Assembly: GCA_044433305.1 (NCBI GenBank)
Contig: JAWXTS010000003.1
Coordinates: 1 to 64,000, forward strand
Source: JAWXTS01 sp044433305
GTDB taxonomy: Bacteria > Bacteroidota > Bacteroidia > Bacteroidales > Rikenellaceae
Length of the DNA: 64,000 nucleotides
Direction of reading: 5' to 3'
Part shown: positions 61,942 to 64,000 of the stretch, in pieces
Layout: the number at the start of each line of letters is the position of its first letter
Position numbering within the stretch: position 1 is the first letter of the stretch
The notes under the pieces: generated by a model
The model's input: only the letters and a program-made list of their open reading frames with translations
Databases searched by the model: none
Told to the model about the DNA's origin: nothing
Made by a program: the position numbers and the translations under genes

Positions 61942-63192
61942 TTATTCTTTTACTTTACACATTTCTATATCCTCCCAGAACAATGGGTAGGACTTATCTA
62001 CTGCCTCGCCACGACTTAAGGTTATCTGACCTTCTTCCAAGCGTAGCGCAGCCACTGCCGCAGCCATAGCTATACGATGGTCATTATGGCTATCTATGCT
62101 ACAAGGTTTAATCTCTCCACCCTCGATGGTCATCACCTCGCTGTCATAGCTTATCTCTATACCCATAGCACCGAAGATGTCGGCTATGGTCTGTGCGCGG
62201 TCACTCTCTTTATATTTCAGGCGCGACACGCCTTTTATTTTAGATGTGCCCTTGCATCCGCTAGCTAGTGCTGCCAGCGCAGGAAACAAATCAGGGCAAT
62301 GTGTAGCATCAAACTCAAAACCTTTCAACTCTCCCTTGCCTACGGTAACCGTATCAGCCGTAGTGGCTACCATGGCTCCTGCCCTAGACAGAGCATCCAC
62401 TATAACCATGTCGGCCTGCTTAGAGGCAACCAAAAGGTTCTTCACGGTAATCTCGCCTGCCAGTGCTCCCGCAACAAGCAAACATGAAGCACCGCTCCAA
62501 TCGCCCTCGACAGAATATTTGGTAGGTGTATATTGCTGATTTCCCTCTATAAAAAACTCTTCATAGTCTCTATGTGCTATCTCAACGCCAAAGCTCTCGG
62601 CAACAGATATTGTCATATCTACATAGGGGCGACTCTTAAGGCTCGAAACATGCAGCAGCGAGTCTTTCTTAGCCAGCGGCAAAGCCAACAGCAATCCTGA
62701 AACAAACTGCGAACTTAGCGAGCCATCTACATCGGCCTCACCACCGCTCAGTCCACCGTTACATTCTATGGGTAGATAACCTTGCGTAGTTGATATCTTT
62801 GCACCAAGGCTAGACAAGGGTCCTTGCATCATATCAATAGGACGATTCATTATAGAGCCATGTCCAGAGATGACAATTTCTTTGTCGGCCAAGGTACATA
62901 TAGGGGTAAACAATCTTGTCGCCAGTCCCGACTCGCCTATATTCACCTTATAATCTATGGGGTCTAAGCCTCCAGTGATTTTATATGTCGTATCGTCTAT
63001 CTTTTCTACCTTAGCTCCCAGTCTCTCGGCGGTATCAAGTGCCGCCTGAGTGTCGTTGCACAACTCCATACCAAAGAGTGTCGACTCTCCCTTTGCAAGC
63101 AGAGCTGCCGCCACCGCACGCTGAGCATAGCTCTTTGAGGCTGGAGCAGCAAGAGTTCCGTTTATATTTGCTTTTCTAAGTATGTAATCCAT
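61942..63192 (-). CDS. aroA: 3-phosphoshikimate 1-carboxyvinyltransferase (EPSP synthase)
   Basis: Joins shikimate-3-phosphate and PEP in the shikimate pathway. The 416 residues show ASKSYAQRAVAAALLA near the N-terminus, GESGLATRLFTPI, LSSQFVSGLLLALPLA, HCPDLFPALAALASGC and the C-terminal DHRIAMAAAVAAL. It directly precedes aroC and abuts lptB, grouping two consecutive shikimate steps. Confidence 0.96.
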   Translation of the reverse strand: MDYILRKANINGTLAAPASKSYAQRAVAAALLAKGESTLFGMELCNDTQAALDTAERLGAKVEKIDDTTYKITGGLDPIDYKVNIGESGLATRLFTPICTLADKEIVISGHGSIMNRPIDMMQGPLSSLGAKISTTQGYLPIECNGGLSGGEADVDGSLSSQFVSGLLLALPLAKKDSLLHVSSLKSRPYVDMTISVAESFGVEIAHRDYEEFFIEGNQQYTPTKYSVEGDWSGASCLLVAGALAGEITVKNLLVASKQADMVIVDALSRAGAMVATTADTVTVGKGELKGFEFDATHCPDLFPALAALASGCKGTSKIKGVSRLKYKESDRAQTIADIFGAMGIEISYDSEVMTIEGGEIKPCSIDSHNDHRIAMAAAVAALRLEEGQITLSRGEAVDKSYPLFWEDIEMCKVKE

Positions 63193-63930
63193 CTATCTAA
63201 GTTTGAAGTCTTGTCCTAGGTAAACCTTACGCACCATCTCGTCATTAGCCAAGTCCTCGGCCGAGCCAGCCTTAAGTATCTTGCCCTCGAAGAGCAAGTA
63301 AGTACGGTCTGTAATCGACAGGGTCTCATGGACATTGTGGTCAGTAATTATAACACCTATATTTTTATTTTTCAGGGTAGCCACGATGCTCTGAATATCC
63401 TCAACAGCAATAGGGTCTACACCAGCAAAAGGCTCGTCGAGCAGAATAAAGTGAGGGTTGATAGCCACACAACGGGCAATCTCGGTACGGCGACGCTCGC
63501 CACCCGAAAGCTGAATACCCATACTCTTGCGCACCTTCTGCAAGCGGAACTCCTCGATAAGAGTCTCTAGTCTCTCACGTTGGTACTCCTTGCTGAAATC
63601 TGTCATCTCAAGCACAGCCTTGATATTGTCCTCAACAGAGAGGTGACGAAACACAGAGGCCTCCTGCGCAAGATAGCCTACACCGCGCTGAGCACGGCGA
63701 TACACTGGCTCTGAGGTAAGGTCTAGGCTGTTGCCATTGTCATCCTCAAGGAAAATACGACCCTCATTGGGACGTATAAGCCCTACCACCATATAAAAGG
63801 ATGTTGTCTTGCCAGCACCATTAGGGCCCAACAAGCCTACAATCTCGCCTTGCCTAACCTCTATGGATACCTTATCTACAACCGTACGACTTTTATATTT
63901 CTTTACTAAGTCTTCTGTGTATAATCTCAT
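63193..63930 (-). CDS. lptB: LPS export ABC transporter ATP-binding protein
   Basis: ATPase of the LptB2FG complex that extracts LPS from the inner membrane. At 245 residues it has [26 protein letters not shown] (Walker A), the LptB-typical [23 protein letters not shown], signature [13 protein letters not shown] and [14 protein letters not shown]. Its stop abuts the aroA start with no gap. No promoter match is seen in the 70 bp up to the window end. Confidence 0.95.
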   Translation of the reverse strand: MRLYTEDLVKKYKSRTVVDKVSIEVRQGEIVGLLGPNGAGKTTSFYMVVGLIRPNEGRIFLEDDNGNSLDLTSEPVYRRAQRGVGYLAQEASVFRHLSVEDNIKAVLEMTDFSKEYQRERLETLIEEFRLQKVRKSMGIQLSGGERRRTEIARCVAINPHFILLDEPFAGVDPIAVEDIQSIVATLKNKNIGVIITDHNVHETLSITDRTYLLFEGKILKAGSAEDLANDEMVRKVYLGQDFKLR

Positions 63931-64000
63931 CTTATCTTTGTTTGAACAATAATTCTACCTATAAAAAAGTCTTTTCATTTCATCAATTAAGGCAACCCAC

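Noticed and set aside
63933..63940. TATCTTTG on the + strand upstream of lptB
   Set aside because: It matches the -7 consensus but points out of the window; no gene is visible downstream, so it cannot be supported as a promoter.
1..64000. CRISPR array, insertion sequence or complete prophage
   Set aside because: No regularly spaced repeats, no transposase, and apart from the partial terminase no phage structural genes were found.

Overview
The window is an almost entirely chromosomal, gene-dense stretch of a Bacteroidota genome, most likely order Bacteroidales. Four things point there. (1) The promoter motif TAnnTTTG, the Bacteroidetes primary-sigma -7 element, lies in front of most transcription units, in a few cases with a TTG/TTTTG about 19-20 nt upstream. 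(2) Lineage-typical families are present: DUF3078, DUF4199, DUF4293, DUF2520, a MauE/DoxX protein with a thioredoxin-like tail, an OmpH-like lipoprotein and a THUMP-like methyltransferase. (3) It carries the sodium-pumping methylmalonyl-CoA decarboxylase cluster used in propionate fermentation. (4) It has a sufBCDS iron-sulfur operon. There is no CRISPR array, no insertion sequence and no complete mobile element. No gene-free stretch exceeds 300 bases; the longest gaps are 23724-24005 and 52203-52477.

Layout. 1-420: the end of a phage-type terminase large subunit, cut by the window edge, and a bidirectional terminator. 437-4564 (-): mce-mmdA-oadG-biotin carrier-oadB. 4779-5600 (-): an acyltransferase. 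5675-13086 (+): one tightly packed unit, rsmH-ftsL-ftsI-dtd-MazG-like-FtsX-type permease-ubiE-lipoprotein-SPOR protein. 13092-14432 (-): rmuC. 14573-21128 (+): rpe, ABC-F, rlmB, M20 deacetylase, argH, YgjP-like. 21131-23723 (-): a DUF3078 protein and an S41 protease. 24006-29716 (+): nadB, prfC, lysS, tpiA. 29888-32265 (-): a MATE exporter and a divergent S-adenosylhomocysteine-hydrolase-like protein. 32401-32982 (-): OmpH-like lipoprotein. ruvA (+), prmA (-) and xerD (+) follow.

35485-40831 (-): comEC, a THUMP-like methyltransferase, YihY, DUF2520 and a KdsC-type phosphatase. 40907-41003 (-): the small signal recognition particle RNA. 41079-44730 (+): Sua5, DUF4199, a glycosyltransferase, DUF4293, mltG. 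44733-52202 (-): sufB-sufC-sufD-sufS-tmk-DoxX-unknown exported protein. 52478-53800 (+): a second MATE exporter. 53924-57884 (-): gyrA and a TPR protein. 58067-58138 (-): tRNA-Arg(CCU). 58217-60904 (-): DUF177-rpmF-plsX-fabH. 60951-63930 (-): lptB-aroA-aroC.

Most genes serve envelope growth and division, translation and its quality control, amino-acid and NAD synthesis, and lipid synthesis. I did not find a clear novel defence or mobile system. The items most worth a second look are the SAH-hydrolase-like protein that has lost its catalytic residues and is translationally coupled to a MATE exporter, the terminase remnant, a MazG-like protein with altered metal-binding motifs, the repeats around the nadB promoter, and a set of convergent gene pairs only 0-5 bp apart. 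All family assignments come from reading the sequence; no database search was run.
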